A program made the translations under genes and the position numbers. A DNA stretch of 64,000 nucleotides from Limnephilus marmoratus (taxonomy: Eukaryota > Arthropoda > Insecta > Trichoptera > Limnephilidae). The notes under the pieces are model-generated. The model did no database searches and was not told the origin of the DNA. It worked only from the letters and a program-made list of their open reading frames with translations. The stretch lies in the NCBI GenBank assembly GCA_917880885.1, contig OU862928.1:42148962-42212961 (forward strand). Reading direction: 5' to 3'. Position 1 is the stretch's first letter. Each line of letters opens with the position of its first letter. Positions 21,627-32,030 of the stretch are shown here, piece after piece.

Positions 21627-21690
21627 CATAGGCCCTGAGGGAAATTATTTTCCTCAGGGCCTCCTGTGTGGAGTTAATGTAAAAAAAAAA
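20640..21690 (+). mobile_element. CR1-like LINE, 5'-truncated, best-preserved copy
   Basis: A long open RT C-terminal frame (20640-21626) is followed by a short 3' UTR with a stem-loop, GGCCCTGAGG (21631-21640) against CCTCAGGGCC (21652-21661), and an A-run (21680-21698). The same ~100-bp 3' end is carried by the GGGAGGCGGG-head family. Other fragments of this LINE lie near 7.74, 56.2-57.1 and 61.3 kb. Confidence 0.85.
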
Positions 21691-21716
21691 AAAAAAAAAC
21701 AATATGTCATTATCCA

Positions 21717-22448
21717 ATTTAAGGGACTAATTCATAATTCAGTGTATCTGTTATATTAATTTTGTTATTGGATAATAATATATTGTACCATCTTACACCT
21801 AAATACAAATAGTGGTGCTGAGCCGTAGTCGTTCTAAGCATAGGGATGGCTATAAAGCCATTAGTTTTAAATCTATTGCTTATGCTATCTGAGGGGTGAA
21901 TTTTTTGAATAAAATATTCTTTATAAATTAGGCATAACGCGTTTCTCTTATACAATTCTATAATAGATGGTACATTAAATTCCCGAAATATCTGTATAGT
22001 AGGGAAGTCGTATGGTTTCCTAAGAATGGTTTTTATAATTATTCTTTGAATTATAATTATGGGCTGTAAGGAAGCCTTAAAGGCCCCTCCCCACCCAATA
22101 ATGCCGTACTGTAATAAAGACTGAATTAATGCATAATATACAATTTTGATAGTTTTCTTGTTTAAAATATTTCGCATGTTATAGAAAACATAGATAAGTT
22201 TTCTTATTCTTTCCACAGTGAGATTGATATGATCTTTCCATTTAACATTTTTATCAATTTATATTAGATATTTTACATTAGATTTATGATTCAGCTTAGC
22301 GCAGTCCGTATTACATGTACCGTCATTTGCACAATTTTTGGAATGAATTGTTATGTTAATTAAATTATTTGGCACATCTTCTTGTAGAGAGAATGGAATG
22401 TAATAAGTTTTTTCTGTGTTGAGTGATAGTAAATTGTTATCGAACCAA
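21717..22448 (-). pseudogene. LINE reverse transcriptase C-terminal relic
   Basis: On the minus strand the segment begins NWFDNNLLSLNTEKTYYIPF, has one stop near the YLI/IDKNVKWKDHI block, then reads MERIRKLIYVFYNMRNILNK, VYYALIQSLLQYGIIGWGGA and HHYLYLGVRWYNIL to a stop at 21719. 'YYALxQSxLxYGIIxWGG' is the post-thumb block of a Jockey/CR1-type LINE. This is a different LINE lineage from the one just upstream. A poly-T/A tract at 22448-22468 marks its 5' junction. Confidence 0.75.
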
Positions 22449-22484
22449 TTTTTTTTTTTTTTTTTTTTGATAAAGTTTAGAAAA

Positions 22485-22555
22485 ATAATAAATATTCCAG
22501 GTTAAATACAAAGTGTTTATTTTATTTTTATAATATAATGTCTAACCACAAATTG
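22485..22555 (+). mobile_element. Penelope-like end fragment
   Basis: aataaatattccaggttaaa and tacaaagtgtttattttat match the Penelope-like ends at 10.6 and 20.2 kb. The ribozyme-like part is absent. Confidence 0.5.
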
Positions 22556-22734
22556 CTTCTTATGAAAAAAAAAGAAAAATAAATAAATAAATTAAATAAA
22601 ATAAAAATATTTTTTTTATTTAGGCACGTGTATTGTGACCAAAATACTTCAGTTTGTCTATTTATTTACGGTCTTACAAACTATTAAATTACAAATTATT
22701 CTTACACATTTATTTTGCTTAGACGTATCTAATT

Positions 22735-22990
22735 GAAAAATTTAAAAATACTTAAGTATGATCAAAAAATTGTCACAGAAAGAACATCATTTTTAAGATT
22801 TTATTATCACGCGTTTGAGCATTTTTATTGCCAACTTGAATCTAGGTAGGTATATGTTAAAGCAAATTTTGAAAGAAATTAAATCGATAGTGAGTTATTA
22901 GTTAAAAATGCTGGTACGGAGAGTATAATCTTTCTCATCTGAACTACCCTGTACAGTTGCAAGGGTACGATCGCAAACCATCTTTCGACG
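22735..22990 (-). mobile_element. Fragment of the 1.9/14.3-kb TTAA-flanked transposon
   Basis: The reverse complement shares the order tttcgtcgaaag, gatgagaaagatta, ccgtaccagc, aatttgcttta, aaaatgct.aa..gcgtgat with copies 1 and 2. Neither end is preserved. Confidence 0.55.
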
Positions 22991-23324
22991 AAATTTGAAT
23001 TCTCTGCCACTGGTTAATGGGTATTAAATTAAAAGAACCCATTTCACGCCTCTTAGCAAAGATTTTAACGCTCTGGCAACCGTAACTAAGAAGGCAAGTT
23101 TTGTTAGTCGCAATTTCAATGGGCAAGATGGGTTGCAACCCAAGATCTTCTATAAACAAGCTCTCATCTTGAAAGTTGAAATGTTGTGTTATTTCAAGAT
23201 TCGCATAACGCAGTTGAAGATTGAGTCAAGAATAGTACTGCTTGAGAAGACCATCTCAAATTGGTAAAGCCACTGGTTAATAAAACACTAGGTTGGTCCT
23301 TTGAACATCAATAAATTTGGGTGG
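22991..23324. other. Unassigned sequence
   Basis: Nothing recognised in about 330 bp. Confidence 0.35.
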
Positions 23325-23592
23325 CTGGTACCATGCAGACCGGATCGGGAGAGATTGGTTGAGGGAGATCTTTAGACCTTATAACTCCCGAACATCGCCT
23401 TGCACTGCAGTGAGGTGGGTGAATTCATACGTTTGACACTTTTACCGATTCCTATCCACCCTTCATACAATTTTCCTTCCCAGAACATCCTCTCCTTCCT
23501 TTCCACGCATTCCCAAAGATGACAGGCCCTGAGAGGATTTTTTTTCTTTTTCTCAGGGCCTCTCCTATGGAGCCAATATAACAAAAAAAAAC
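23325..23592 (+). mobile_element. GGGAGGCGGG-head family, 3' part
   Basis: Starts within the middle block (gaccggatcgggagagattgg) and runs to the LINE-like tail. The stem arms ggccctgag and ctcagggcc are kept but the loop is enlarged by a T-rich stretch. 5'-truncated. Confidence 0.7.
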
Positions 23593-23786
23593 CCATGCAA
23601 ACATACATCACCCTTCCTATTTTGCGAGTACTAACAAGTGGAACTTACTTTTGATAAAATTCCCTATTACACAATTACGGATAGGTATATAATGTAACAG
23701 GAGAATCTCTTATCCTTATCCAAAATTCATTTTTCTCTCCCTTTTTTCTTCCCTTTACATACTTATTAACGTTAAGGCTATAATTT

Positions 23787-24110
23787 GGGAGGCGGAAATG
23801 GGTGCCGCCGCCCCGGGAACCTTTATTGGATGACCAACACCTTTGCCATAGGTCACCCCAAGTGGTTCAGGTAATTTAGCAGGGCTGCCCGGGTTCATGG
23901 GGTGAGGTTTGTCTAAGTCTTGGAGGTGGATGACCAGGACACACTGAACCCCAGATTCCTACCCACTCCTTAAACTCTTTTCCTTCCCAGAACTCCCCAC
24001 TCCCCCCTTTCCTTAAAAAAACCCTCCATACAGCATCCCCAAAGATGACATAGGCCCTGGGGGAAAATATTTTCCTCAGGGCCTCCTGTGTGGAGCTCAC
24101 GTAAAAAAAA
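23787..24110 (+). mobile_element. GGGAGGCGGG-head element, short-form copy
   Basis: Head to A-tail, closely matching 3271-3602, including direct fusion of the head to 'gatgaccaggacacactgaa' without the middle block. The stem has ggccctgggg opposite cctcagggcc. Confidence 0.8.
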
Positions 24111-24211
24111 GGCGAAATAAAATTATACAAACAGGAAACGTTTTTGGCTTGACCTTATTTTAATCTCAAATAATGTATCATTATATAATATCTTTAACAT
24201 AACTTCAATTT

Positions 24212-24666
24212 GGGAGGCGTGTATGGGTACCGGCGCCCCGGGAACCGTTTATTGGATAACCAACATCTCTACTAAAAGTCACCCCAAGTGATTCGCTACG
24301 TTTGTTGACTTAGCTGGGGTGCACGGGTTCATGCTGTGAGGTTTGTACATGTCTTGGTGGTCGATGCGACTGCCCACCTGCTGCGAGGCGGGCCTGACCG
24401 AGAGAGACTGTTGATGGAGGTCTTTTGACCTCTCCAGCCAGAATCCGTCGACCCATCGCCTTGCACCTCAGATCTAGGGATGGGTTCATACATCTGTCAC
24501 TCCTGGACACACAGATACCTACCCACCCCTCATTCCTATTTCCTTTTCAGAACTTTATCTCCTTCCTTTCCTTAAAAAACCTCCATACAGTACCCCTGAG
24601 GTGTCATCGGCCCTGATGGAAATTGTATTCCCCAGGGCCTCCAACGTGGAGCTTATGTAAAAAAAA
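24212..24666 (+). mobile_element. GGGAGGCGGG-head element, full long form
   Basis: Has head, middle block (gcgaggcgggcctgaccgag, ctctccagccagaatc, cttgcacctcaga), 'tcactcctggacac' and the LINE-like tail ending gtaaaaaaaa. It serves as the reference for the long form (~455 bp). The stem-loop is mutated on both sides. Confidence 0.8.
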
Positions 24667-24894
24667 GAGTGTGCTTTAAACCACACAACTGAAGTAAAAC
24701 TTCTGCTCTATCGATATGATTAGAACAGAGAAAGAAAACGTGCGCGTGCACTGCTCTCTCTTGCTCCTACAGTGTGACACAGATAATAGACCTACGCTTG
24801 CTACCGTTGGCCTCGCTTTTCGTAACGCTCTCGTCACGCATTCGCCAGCTTACTCACCAAGTCAAGCGTGCGTAAAGAAGTTTTACTTCAAAAA
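24667..24894. mobile_element. GAAGTAAAACTTC-family MITE, copy 1
   Basis: Begins GAGTGTGCTTTAAACCACAC and ends gcgtaaagaagttttacttc. GAAGTAAAACTTC and its inverse lie near the two ends. It starts immediately after the A-tail of the preceding SINE-like element. The ends resemble those of the GAAACTTCT MITE read in reverse. Confidence 0.55.
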
Positions 24895-24957
24895 TGGAAT
24901 CTTCTTCTTCGACGTTATGTTACATTAAATCTTAAAAAATTATCCCAAAAAAAAAAC

Positions 24958-25757
24958 GAGTGTGCTTTAGACTTAGACCACACGACTGAAGTAAAACTTC
25001 ACTAACTTATATCTCCCTCTCAACTTCCGTTCGCCTCGCCCGACCATTAATTTTTTGTTTTTTTTTTGTTTTTTATTATTATTAAGTTAAAAGAAATATA
25101 ATATTTCACTTTCTTAACTTAAATACAGAGCATATACAGGGTGTCCGGGGGTAAAGTGCATTAACTTCGGGAGGTGATTCTACACGATATTATAAGTAAA
25201 AAAGATAAATAACTTTTTTCAAAATTCCAACTTTTAGGGGTAGTTTTGTGGTAAAAACATAAAATTAGACCAGCGTGTGCGGGCGGCATTATTATTTTCC
25301 GCTGTTGCGATACGGGCCAAACACAACCAAGCATTATTGCCACAATCGTGCCGGCAGGCTTTCAGCAAGTAACATCGTACCTCACACTAAGGATTTTTAG
25401 TGGGTACTTCTTTTTGTATGGGAAAAAAAATGTCGGAATTTCGGAAAAAGTTGTTAATCTTTTTTACTCCTACCATCATGTAGAATCACCTCCCGAAGTT
25501 AATGCACTTTACCCCCGGACACCCTGTATGGTATAGAAGTACAAGTATAGAAGTAATATTTTTAATTTTATTTTTAATTTTATTAGCCTCGCCCGATCAC
25601 ACTTTGCATAACGCTCTCGTCACGCATTCACCAGCTTACTCCCCAAGTCAAGCGTGCGTTAAGGCCCGACCGTTCGCCTCGCCCGACACACTTTTCATAA
25701 CGCTCTCGTCATGCATTTGCATTCACCAGCTTACTCCCCAAAACTTTTACTTCAAAA
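24958..25757. mobile_element. GAAGTAAAACTTC-family MITE, copy 2, split by insertion
   Basis: Left part (24958-25050) and right part (25586-25757) match the copy at 24667. The right part has an extra partial repeat of 'cgctctcgtcacgcattcaccagcttactc'-type sequence (two units). A T-rich insert and a mariner-type MITE separate the halves. Confidence 0.55.
25137..25526. mobile_element. mariner-type MITE with 48-bp perfect terminal repeats
   Basis: TA at 25135-25136 and 25527-25528 flank a 390-bp unit. Its ends are perfectly inverted for 48 bp starting CAGGGTGTCCGGGGGTAAAG, and weaker pairing continues inwards. TA duplication indicates the Tc1/mariner superfamily. No transposase inside. Confidence 0.8.
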
Positions 25758-26197
25758 ACAATTTAATCGGCTATGAATAGTGAAACAATCATCCAGGCAT
25801 CCAATTTATTTGACTGTTGACTAACGAAGACGTACGTCTCATCTTTCGTCTTCAAATTCAATGGATATGCACCGTTGAAAATAAATACAGCGGAGTTCCA
25901 GCTATCCTCGGAGGAGCCCATTAGTTACGTCTGCAGCAGCACAGTGTTCGTGAAGAGGAAATGATAGATGAGGTTATGAAACTTTGTTTATGTGCTTTAT
26001 TTGTGTGGCTAAAGACATTGTGGAACAGCTGTTGTGAGGCCATCTTTAGAAGCTAAACTTACCATCACAATGCTCCCTGGAATGACAATATGTCTTCCAG
26101 TGGCGACGCGAGCACTATTTCGATTGGTGGGGAGCGACATTTTATAAATATACTGATAACCACAGTTTTAATTTTAATTAATTAAAATTCTCTCTCC
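25758..26197. other. Unassigned sequence
   Basis: No gene recognised. A ~20-bp motif ttttataaatatactgataa at 26143 recurs just after the next SINE (about 26643). Confidence 0.4.
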
Positions 26198-26616
26198 GGC
26201 CTCCGTAGTCCAGTGGCTAAGACTCTTGACTCACATTCCGGAGGTCGCGAGTTCGAACCCGGCATGCGCAAATAAATTTTATTTGATTAATTTGTGTTAT
26301 TTCACAATTAATTCATTTAAAATAATATATTGTATATTTGCGACGTGTTCCAGAGTGGAAGATACTATCAGTATCGCCCTGGTGTAAGACCACCATTCAG
26401 AATTGAAACGTTGCTTGAAAATGGCTTTAGCCGTGTTTAGTGACCAGATCTGAATAGCCAGGTACTTCCCAACCTTCCTCCTCCCCACCTCCTTCCCCTC
26501 TCCACTACCTTCAGCCTCACAACATACCACAATTGGGGATGCCATAGTCTCACTGGCTCCAGACGGGAGCAGTTGAGATTCTTGTGCGGTATTCACTGTA
26601 AAAAAAAAAAAAAAAT
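26198..26616 (+). mobile_element. tRNA-headed SINE (type A), full-length copy
   Basis: tRNA-like head with A box TAGTCCAGTGG and B box GTTCGAACCC, then an AT-rich joint, a ~300-bp body with AATTGGGGATGCC, and an A-run from 26600. An AT-rich direct repeat (TTAATTTTAATTAATT) lies on both sides and is a plausible target duplication. Other copies: 51.9, 53.0, 55.6-56.2 and 56.5 kb. Confidence 0.8.
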
Positions 26617-26639
26617 TTTTTTTTTTATTAATTTTAATT

Positions 26640-26970
26640 AATTTTATAAATATACTGATAATTTAAAACTTTTTTCTCCGATCGCTCGAGATTTTTTGGT
26701 GATCATTTTTAATATTTTCCGCACACATTAAAAAAAATCATACCTCCGAATTTAAAATGAAGATATACAAACTGATTATAGTTCTATATAGGCAATGAAT
26801 TCACCTATCTTTTGTCGATTATCACATATTCGTAGGATTTATAAAAAATATATTATAAAATCGTAAACTTCTATTAAATTACATACAAATAAGAGAAAAA
26901 TTTTCCAAAATTGGCAGCAAAGCAATCAGAGGTATTTTAAATAGTGCCGTTTTGTGGCAAAGGGGGCTCC
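26640..26970 (-). repeat. Dispersed repeat Z, copy 2
   Basis: Reverse-strand match to 12895-13410 at the landmarks described there. Borders are unclear. Confidence 0.45.
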
Positions 26971-27199
26971 AGTGGATAAGTTACTATCCGGAGAATATAC
27001 AACTGATAATCAACTGATTGGAATTATTTTTTTTGTTAGGTTACTACATCTGTCATTGACACTTCATTCCAAATTTTAGCGTCATAGCTTGACATTGTAA
27101 TAGTTGCGCTGTTCTGAGTACATCAACCTTTGTGCATGTTTGTGCAAAATGGCATCAATTTTGTACCACGATAACACACCGTCACCATCCGTTGATTAC

Positions 27200-27357
27200 C
27201 ATTCGCATCACACTTTTCGTAACATCACACTTATCGTAACATCACACTTTTCGTAACACATCACCACTTTTTGTAACACATCACCACTTTTCGTAACGCA
27301 TTCACCAGCTTACCCCCCCCAAGTCGGTCGTGCGTAAAGAAGTTTTACTTCAAAAAT
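27200..27357. mobile_element. GAAGTAAAACTTC-family MITE, right end, with short tandem array
   Basis: About five ~20-bp units (catcacacttttcgtaa and variants) run from 27205 to 27300. The shared right end, gcattcaccagcttac to aagaagttttacttc, follows. Confidence 0.55.
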
Positions 27358-27775
27358 CTAAAACGGCTCTGATGGACATACCGAAAATTGAGTTCGAGCG
27401 GCGTTTCGAGGATTGGATCAAGCGCTGGCGTAAATGCAGTCGATGTGAAGTACTTTGAACGGGATTTAAGGGGACAAAACATTGACTACTTTCATTTTCT
27501 TTTAGTGGATTTCGAGAAAATCTGGTACGGATTGTCCTCATTATCCCCCCATGAAGAACCGCCACTGGTCTATTCTACATTATGATCTCTGTGACTAAGT
27601 TTATGTCTGGCGGTAGCCGTTTCAATTTCCTTCAGAGATAATGAATACATGCGTAGTGCAGGAAAACAGTTTGTATTTTATCGGTCTGATATATTTATAT
27701 AGATTCATAGTATATTTATACTCCAGATGCTTTACTTATCGCCTTCATAAATTTTGAAAGTTCTACCTAAAAGAT
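27358..27775. other. Unassigned sequence
   Basis: Nothing recognised before the LINE relic. Confidence 0.35.
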
Positions 27776-28494
27776 GGGTCTCGTAGTAAACCAGCAAAAG
27801 ACCAAATACATGGCCGTTGGATGCACCCAATAAATCCCAACTCTCTCATGTGGAAACCAAAATTTCGAAACGGTACCGAGATTCATATACCTAGGCTCCC
27901 TGATAAACGACAATAATACCACAGAGGAGATCCAGAAGCGCATAGTGAACGCAAATCGCTGTTATTTCCGCCTACAAAACCAATTAAAATCCAGACTGCT
28001 GTCCAGAAACACGAAGATATTAGTGAAAAAAACACTTATCAGACCAGTACTTACGTACGCAGCTGAGACTTGGGTACTAACTAAAAAGAATAAGCGAGCA
28101 CTGGACGTATTTGAAAGGAAAATTTTGAAGCGTTTCTTCGGACCGGTTCTAGAAAATGGATTTTGGCGCAGACGTTATAACAATGAGCTCTATACTTTGT
28201 TTAAGGAGCTAAACATCGCAAAATTTATAAAACTGGGAAGATTTCGGTGGCTGGGTCATGTGGAGAGAATGACCGAGCATCAAGCACCAAAGTCCCTGCT
28301 GAACTCAAGACCAATAGGGCGAAGGAGCCTGGGAAGACCAAGATTAAGATGGAGTGACAACGTCCTCAAAGACATATCTATCTTGGAGCTTCTAAACTGG
28401 AAAGAGCTGGCACAAAACCGAGACGACTGGAGGAAGACTGTTGAGGAGGCCAAGACCCACCAGGGGTTGTAGAGCTAATAGTGATGATGATAAT
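27776..28494 (+). pseudogene. RTE-like LINE reverse transcriptase C-terminal relic (second lineage)
   Basis: Reads GLVVNQQKTKYMAVGCTQ, a stop, then PRFIYLGSLINDNNTTEEIQ. An uninterrupted 175-residue stretch follows: KKTLIRPVLTYAAETWVLTK, LGRFRWLGHVERM, GRRSLGRPRLRWSDNVLKDI and NRDDWRKTVEEAKTH, to a stop at 28470. The UTR begins tagagctaatagtgatgatgat, a TGATGAT-type tail common in such LINEs. The order matches the 18-kb LINE, but the sequence is clearly a different lineage. Confidence 0.8.
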
Positions 28495-29080
28495 TTTGTG
28501 GTATCTCTTCAGGGGCTCTTCAACTCTTTATAAGCCAATATTAAATACTCATACATTATGGACCGATCAAACAGTCCATATCCTTGCTATGTAAAAAATT
28601 CCTCGCTCAAATTTAAGTGGGCTAAATCTGCCGCCAACTATGCCGCAGAATAGATCGTTTTGTAGATTGCGCGGCGTCGAGACGCGCAGTCACATGTCAT
28701 ATTTGACAACTTACGTAAATAATTGAATTCTTCTATGTCACCAAAATTGACGAAAATAGCCTAATCTTATAAGTATGGACTATGTTCATCGAGCGATGAG
28801 GAATTACGATGTTATTAATTGATATCAATCAAAAATAGTATGATAAGGTTTTTTTTAAAGTTTCATCATCAGGACAGTTAGTTTTCATCGTTAATTTTTC
28901 AAAACAAATATCTACTATTTAAAATTAGAATCTTCGCATATTGAAGTGGGGAATTTTATTAAAAATCAACCTACCTAAAAATAATTCATAAAATAAGCTG
29001 CCATTGATATTTTGTAAGATCGCATGAATCACATTCTACCAATGATAGTAGAAAGCATAGATAATTACATCACATAAAGC
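28495..29080. other. Unassigned AT-rich sequence
   Basis: No recognised features. Confidence 0.4.
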
Positions 29081-29930
29081 TTTGAAAATGTTGGGCTTTG
29101 TAATAAGAATTTGCAGTCAATTTAAAAATATTCAAACCTATAAAAATTTGTACATGTCATTGGTTAGGAGTCAAATTGAGTACAACTCTACAGTATGGGC
29201 TCCTAGTTACGCTAGTCATTCGCTCACGATAGAAAGAATTCAAAAAAAAAAATTAAAGATTTATTAATTTTAGAATGGGTATAACAAGGGATTACGTCAA
29301 CTATGATTATCTACTATGCCAACTCAATTTATTAAAATTATCTGAATGTAGAATAGTTAATGACCTAACATGTTTATATAAAATCATAAATTCAATAATT
29401 GACAGCCATGAACTATTTATACTTGATTTCTTTTCAGATACCTCGCAAACCAACATCGAGGCAATATCTACCATTCTATTGTGATAACTCCAACACAGAA
29501 TCACAATTGTATACCCCCGCTCGCCGCATACAAAATTTGGGTAATGACTATAAAGATGTTGTTGATATATTCAACACACCATTCACAAAATATAAACAAG
29601 TCATTACCCAATTTATATTGAAAAGAAGAACATGAAATTTAATTTAATTAACTAAACAAACTACGTAGCTCAGCATCGACTTACGAGACCTTATCAATGT
29701 ATTGTAATTTTCCTAGTATTACATTTTTCCACCTTACATGGCGGATTAGTTTCGATGTTATTTCGTTTTTTTCTTTGTTTTGGATTTAGATGTTATTTTT
29801 GATTTTGTCTTCTACTTTGTTTTCGATTTTGTTTTTGATATGGCTTTGATTTTGTTGTGCTTAATTAGATGTTCTTAATAAATATAAACAAAAAAAACGT
29901 GTAAAAGCCCAGCCGGGCGAGAAATTCAAA
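29081..29930 (+). mobile_element. Jockey-like LINE C-terminal relic and 3' end
   Basis: NLYMSLVRSQIEYNSTVWAP is followed by a frame change, then DYLLCQLNLLKLSECRIVND and LTCLYKIINSIIDS, and in a third frame RRIQNLGNDYKDVVDIFN. The 3' end has the hairpin-like gtaaaagcccagccgggc and an AATAAATAAAT tail near 29930. At least two frameshifts. Confidence 0.75.
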
Positions 29931-29999
29931 ATAAATAAATATTTTACTGTAGATTCTAAACTAGATACTTAATTCAGATATTAATTATTATTTTTAATT

Positions 30000-30310
30000 T
30001 ATAAACTAACGTTTAAGACAAGATTTTTATGCATAGCACAAAGGGTAACAATTATTATAAGCAATTCTTGTCAGCCTGAAACACTCATTTACATTGAAAA
30101 ATCTTCCGAGAAAAGATACTTGCCGCCAACGGGACTTGAATCCCTGTCCTTCTGATTGCCGATCGGATGCTCTGACCACTGAGCTATAGCTCAGTTGTCA
30201 GGACACGGGTTCAAGTCCCGTTGGCGGCAAGTATCTTTTCTCGGAAGATTTTTCAATGTAAATGAGTGTTTCAGGCTGACAATTATTGCTTATAATAATT
30301 AATTCAGATA
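30000..30310. mobile_element. Inverted pair of type-B tRNA-SINEs (foldback)
   Basis: A minus copy (tail-first, ~30005-30165) has a complete tRNA-like part (A box TAGCTCAGTGG). It faces a plus copy (~30201-30310) that starts inside the tRNA T-arm region. About 98 bp on each side are near-perfect inverse repeats, from ttattataagcaa to gacttgaatccctgtcct on the left. The spacer is about 50 bp. A transcript would fold into a long hairpin. Confidence 0.75.
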
Positions 30311-30559
30311 TCTTTACTATCAGAGTGACGAGGATAGCTTTTAAATGTATTATTTTATTAAAAATGATTTTTTTTTAAACAAAAACTATTATTAAATCTT
30401 TAACTGACAGCCCTGAAACAGTTAGCTAATTAGCAATTTCAAACAAAGATAGCTTTGAAGGTAACAATAAACTCAATGCAAATTTACTCTATTTAGTGCC
30501 CATAAATACTGTTGACAACTTTTTTGACAAGTCCCCTTTATTTACATCTTTTTTTATTC

Positions 30560-30822
30560 TAAATAATCCTATTAAAATATTATGTTCTCTGTTATTATAA
30601 CATTGATTTTATTTTTATAGTATAGTAACAGTAGTTTAGTAACACATAATAGTATCCTATACCCAAATACTTGCTGTTATCACACATACTTTGTTAAATG
30701 TTCATTCCTACTTTGTTATTATTGATAATCCCCTGTGTACCACTGTATACTTACAATATCATGTACCTATCACTTGGATGTAAAAGCCATGCTATGGCGT
30801 TTAAATAAATAAATAAATAATA
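30560..30822 (+). mobile_element. LINE 3' end fragment
   Basis: Ends in gtaaaagccatgctatggcg and an (AAAT)n tail, the same 3' form as the LINE ends near 5.46 and 29.93 kb. No coding sequence recognised upstream. Confidence 0.5.
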
Positions 30823-31843
30823 CACTCGTAGAAAGAAGGTTGGTTTTATAAAGAAAAAATAAACGTGTTCCTCTATTAAAATCATCGCCAATCCGTGTAA
30901 CACTGGTGATATCTAGGTTTGCAACCTATATACGGATTATGTTCCAAGCTGCGATAAGCTCGACACTCCAACCAAGCCGATCTTAAAATTAACTAATATA
31001 TCGGGCAAATAAGATTCTAAGATAGATTCTAAGCTTAAGTTAAGCGTAAAGCTTAACCTTCTCATATCTAAGATTGCAACCTATGTTACCTAGCTTCTTA
31101 AGAGTTAATATCTCCATAAGTTTACGTATGACCGGTATATCAGTATATTTTAGTAGTGGTATCACTAGGCCTATATTACCAGGGCTCCTACCAGAGAGCA
31201 ACTAGAAGGAGGTAAATCTCTCTCATAACGAGCATAATAAGTAACTGATTTACCGGCCCATAGTATCAACAACTTAAGTTGTTTTTAAATAAATGTATAT
31301 CAATAAATAATTAATTAATTACATTTTTTTACGAAACTTCATTAAAATATATTTTTTGTTTTCCAAATCTTTTAAAAAAAAAATTCCAAAAAAATACTCA
31401 AATACAATAGTAAACAGCAAAAAAAAACTCAAGTACAAAAGTAGTACCTAACCTGTCATCTTTGGATCGAAAACGAAGTGTTAGAACTTGACAAAAAAAT
31501 TCAGAAAATGTTTTCATAAATGCGAATACAATATCATGTAGGTCTAAACCATAGTTGTAAGTTGTAAGTCTTGATAATATAAAATTAAATGTCATAAAAT
31601 AAAATTACCTTTGAACGGCTTGTGTGACGGTGAAAATGGCTTCAAGATAAAAAGATGTTCTTACCTGTAACAAAATAAAATATAATATTAGAAAAAGCAG
31701 TTAAAAAAAATATAGTAAGACTTAAGAAAGTAACGATTTTTAACATAATCGAATAAATTAAGATTTTTAAAAAATTAACAAAAAAGAATAAATCATAGAA
31801 ATCGAGAGTAGGTTAAGAATTTTTTACGTAGATATGTTTATTA
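30823..31843. other. Unassigned AT-rich sequence
   Basis: No convincing gene or repeat. Short 'agcttaa'-rich stretches lie near 31020-31060. Confidence 0.4.
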
Positions 31844-32030
31844 GGCCTTGTGCGCACTAGCGGCTAGCCGCGTAGGCGGTCAACCGCGCGGCCAGCCGCG
31901 TTTTTATTTTAGTATGCAACCGCTCATATCCGTACGCACCCTACCGCCGAAAATTTTCATACTAAAATGAACATGCGGCTGGCCGCGCGGTTGACCGCCT
32001 ACGCGGCTAGCCGCTAGTGCGCACAAGGCA
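31844..32030. mobile_element. Small palindromic MITE, 55-bp perfect arms
   Basis: The left arm starts GCCTTGTGCGCACTAGCGGC at 31845 and recurs perfectly inverted up to 32029 over 55 bp. Pairing then continues more loosely (ttttagtatg). The arms are GC-rich in AT-rich surroundings and built of gcGGCTaGCCGC-type sub-palindromes. No clear target duplication. Confidence 0.75.

Noticed and set aside
30055..30300. Host microRNA precursor
   Set aside because: The hairpin consists of two inverted SINE copies with a tRNA-like head; arms are far longer than a miRNA precursor.
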